Origin: Candidatus Margulisiibacteriota bacterium
Lineage (GTDB): Bacteria; Margulisbacteria; Termititenacia; Termititenacales; Termititenacaceae
Direction: 5' to 3'
Assembly: GCA_031279615.1 (NCBI GenBank)
Contig: JAITIE010000163.1
Location: 1 to 8,048 of the forward strand
DNA length: 8,048 nucleotides
In this document: positions 6,399-8,048 of the stretch, piece after piece
How the letters are laid out: every line of letters begins with the position of its first letter
How positions within the stretch are numbered: position 1 is the stretch's first letter
The notes under the pieces: model-generated
What the model was told of the DNA's origin: nothing
Seen by the model: only the letters and a program-made list of their open reading frames with translations
The model's database searches: none
Translations under genes and position numbers: made by a program

Positions 6399-8048
6399 AT
6401 GAAAAAATTTTGGAGTGTGATTTTAATCTGCTGCGGCTTGCACGCGCTGGACGCAGAGTATTTCAATCTGCCGGTTTTGCGTATCGCGGTGACCGGCAAC
6501 CGGATCTACAGCGCGCAGGACATTTTGAGCCGCGCGCAAATTAAAACCCGCCGCGGCCAGCGTCTCGACACGCTGACTTTACAGGAAGACCTGAACCGGA
6601 TTATGGCGCTAGGCGGTTTTCAGGCGGTTGACGTGGATTTGCGGCCGCGCGGCGGCGGCCTGCTGCTCTTTTTTGTGGTGAGCGAAAATCCGGTCCTGCG
6701 TGAAGTGGAGTTTGCGGGCAATGTGTCGTTGCCGGAAGAGCAGATCAGGGATTTTTGGCAGAATAAAGCCGGCGAGCAGTTGAATTTTTTGACGCTGGAA
6801 AAAGACATTCAGTCTTTGAATAGGGCTTATCAAAAAGAAGGCGGCGAGCTTTCTTCGGTGCAGGAAGTCGAACTTGTTTCCGGCGACACGCTGCGCGTGC
6901 GTGTTCTCGAGCCGGTCGTCGGCGAGATTGTTTTGTCCGGCAATGTTTATGCCCGCGACAGTTTGTTGCTGCGCGAGATGGCGCTCTCGCCCGGCAAAGT
7001 TTTCAACGCCAAGACTCTTGCCGCGGACAGGACGCGTATTTTCCGTCTGGGTTATTTTTCTTCGGTGTCACTGCCAGAAATAGTCCCGGGTGTAAATGAC
7101 GGCGAGGTGGATATCCGGCTGCAGGTAAAAGAGAAAAAGAAAAGCCAGCTTAACGCCGGTTTGGGCGTCACCTCGCGCGAGCAGTTTATTTTTTCGCGGT
7201 TTAGTTTGATTAACCTGCTGACCACCGGCGAGCAAATGCAATTCAATATGCAGTTTGGCCGCGAGTACCGCGTGCCCAACGCTCTGCCCAAATTCAGTTA
7301 CCGCGCGCGCTACTATTATCCATGGTTTTTGACACGCGACCTGACCTGGGGTTTTACCAGTTATATGAACACCAGCTATGAAACTATCCGCAATCCAGAG
7401 TCCGGCGTCGGCGATATACTGGCCATTCGCCGCAATGGGTTTTCCACCGATTTCAGCCTGCCGCTGCCTTTTGGCCGGCAGTATAATATTTTGCTGGAAT
7501 ACAAAGATGAGTTCGTGCAAGAAGACCATCCCAATCCCGATGTGCATTATCTCAAACGCTCGCTGGCGCTGACTTATATTTATGACAGTCTGCGCTATCT
7601 GGGCGAGACCGGCATTGTGCTGGACGGTGATATGTACCGGCTGCATTTCGAGGGCGGCGGCAATATTCATTTTCTCGGCCAGAAAATTATCAGCATGGGC
7701 GGCGTGGAATTTCTCCGCAACGAGCTGCAATATTTGCGTTACATGCCGCTGACTGGCGACAACAATGTGGTGGGCGTCAGTTACCGCAGTGGCGCGTACC
7801 TGTCCTCGCGCGAACGCAATATTCTCGAGGGCGAGGAATATTCGCTGGGCGGCGGCTCCACGGTGCGCGGTTACGCGGATATCGAGCCTTTTGCCGTCGG
7901 GCCAAAAATGATTTTGCTCAACGCCGAGTACCGCTATATTTTTAACGAATACTGGCAGGGCGTTTTGTTTTACGACTGGGGGCATGCTTTTAACGATCCG
8001 CAAATCTCGGTCAAGGAATTTAAATCCGGCTATGGCTTTGGCGCGCGG
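6399..8048 (+). CDS. bamA: Omp85-family outer-membrane insertase, BamA/TamA-like, three POTRA domains (C-terminus beyond right edge)
   Basis: This is an outer-membrane beta-barrel protein whose family folds and inserts other barrel proteins. All 550 visible codons are open. Residues 1-19 form a Sec signal peptide (MKKFW, hydrophobic core, cleavage probably near LDA-E). Three POTRA domains follow at about 27-97, 99-171 and 173-244. Each has the family layout of a first strand with a v-x-GN turn (VTGN, FAGN, LSGN), two helices and two closing strands. The barrel starts near 250 (LNAGLGVTS) and includes YDSLRYLGETG (395-405). The diagnostic loop-6 motif is LGGGSTVRGY (483-492), followed by LFYDWGHAF (523-531) and GYGFGAR at the edge. 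Probably 25-40 residues remain, including the terminal barrel strand. Proteobacterial BamA has five POTRAs, while TamA and cyanobacterial Omp85 have three, so the name bamA is provisional and tamA is possible given the adjacent tamB. Confidence 0.92.
   Translation, partial: MKKFWSVILICCGLHALDAEYFNLPVLRIAVTGNRIYSAQDILSRAQIKTRRGQRLDTLTLQEDLNRIMALGGFQAVDVDLRPRGGGLLLFFVVSENPVLREVEFAGNVSLPEEQIRDFWQNKAGEQLNFLTLEKDIQSLNRAYQKEGGELSSVQEVELVSGDTLRVRVLEPVVGEIVLSGNVYARDSLLLREMALSPGKVFNAKTLAADRTRIFRLGYFSSVSLPEIVPGVNDGEVDIRLQVKEKKKSQLNAGLGVTSREQFIFSRFSLINLLTTGEQMQFNMQFGREYRVPNALPKFSYRARYYYPWFLTRDLTWGFTSYMNTSYETIRNPESGVGDILAIRRNGFSTDFSLPLPFGRQYNILLEYKDEFVQEDHPNPDVHYLKRSLALTYIYDSLRYLGETGIVLDGDMYRLHFEGGGNIHFLGQKIISMGGVEFLRNELQYLRYMPLTGDNNVVGVSYRSGAYLSSRERNILEGEEYSLGGGSTVRGYADIEPFAVGPKMILLNAEYRYIFNEYWQGVLFYDWGHAFNDPQISVKEFKSGYGFGAR

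Noticed and set aside
6399..6455. A lipobox in the Omp85 signal peptide (ILICC)
   Set aside because: The residue before either Cys is not Gly, Ala or Ser as a lipobox requires, and Omp85 proteins are barrel proteins, not lipoproteins. An ordinary signal peptidase I site near residue 19 is more likely.
5282..6499. A 405-codon open frame on the minus strand, antisense to the end of tamB and the start of the Omp85 gene
   Set aside because: Its translation is rich in Arg, Gln and His, has no recognisable domain, and lies fully opposite two well-supported genes. It is a by-product of codon bias.
7068..8003. A 311-codon open frame on the minus strand, opposite the Omp85 barrel
   Set aside because: The opposing frame carries the POTRA-barrel sequence and the VRGY motif. 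The antisense product has a low-information His/Gln/Ala composition and no plausible start context.
1..8048. Search for CRISPR arrays, tRNA genes, insertion sequences, long direct or inverted repeats and rho-independent terminators
   Set aside because: None was seen by eye. Coding sequence covers nearly the whole window, both units run through tight junctions, and their 3' ends lie outside the window.

Overview
The window comes from a diderm (outer-membrane) bacterium of moderate GC content. It carries an Omp85-family outer-membrane insertase gene and a TamB-type periplasmic bridge gene, which only make sense in a cell with two membranes. The lineage cannot be named from the sequence. The Omp85 protein has three POTRA domains rather than the proteobacterial BamA count of five, and FolP carries a long N-terminal extension, so an enterobacterial-type genome is unlikely. 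There is no sign of recent transfer, phage, insertion sequence, CRISPR array or RNA gene.

The layout is two divergent transcription units separated by about 37 bases (2341-2377). The left unit reads on the minus strand: a GT-C fold, family-39-like membrane glycosyltransferase (976-2340, possibly starting at 2379), then folP (dihydropteroate synthase, start at 972, running off the left edge). Only three bases separate the two genes. The right unit reads on the plus strand: a 1336-residue TamB/AsmA-like protein (2378-6388), then ten bases later a secreted Omp85 protein (6399 to the right edge) that lacks only its last few dozen residues. Coding density is close to 100 percent, and no stretch over 300 bases lacks a gene.

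The right-hand pair works in envelope biogenesis. The TamB protein is expected to be anchored in the inner membrane and to span the periplasm as a hydrophobic groove. The Omp85 protein is its likely outer-membrane partner and folds beta-barrel proteins. The left-hand pair combines a membrane enzyme that moves sugars from polyprenyl-phosphate donors with a cytoplasmic folate enzyme; no shared pathway is evident.

I found no convincing new system. The points most worth checking are: the short divergent region, where each leading gene has an extended -10-like element a few bases before its ATG and no Shine-Dalgarno sequence, which suggests leaderless mRNAs; the three-POTRA Omp85 beside tamB, which could be BamA or TamA; and the two-part FolP.
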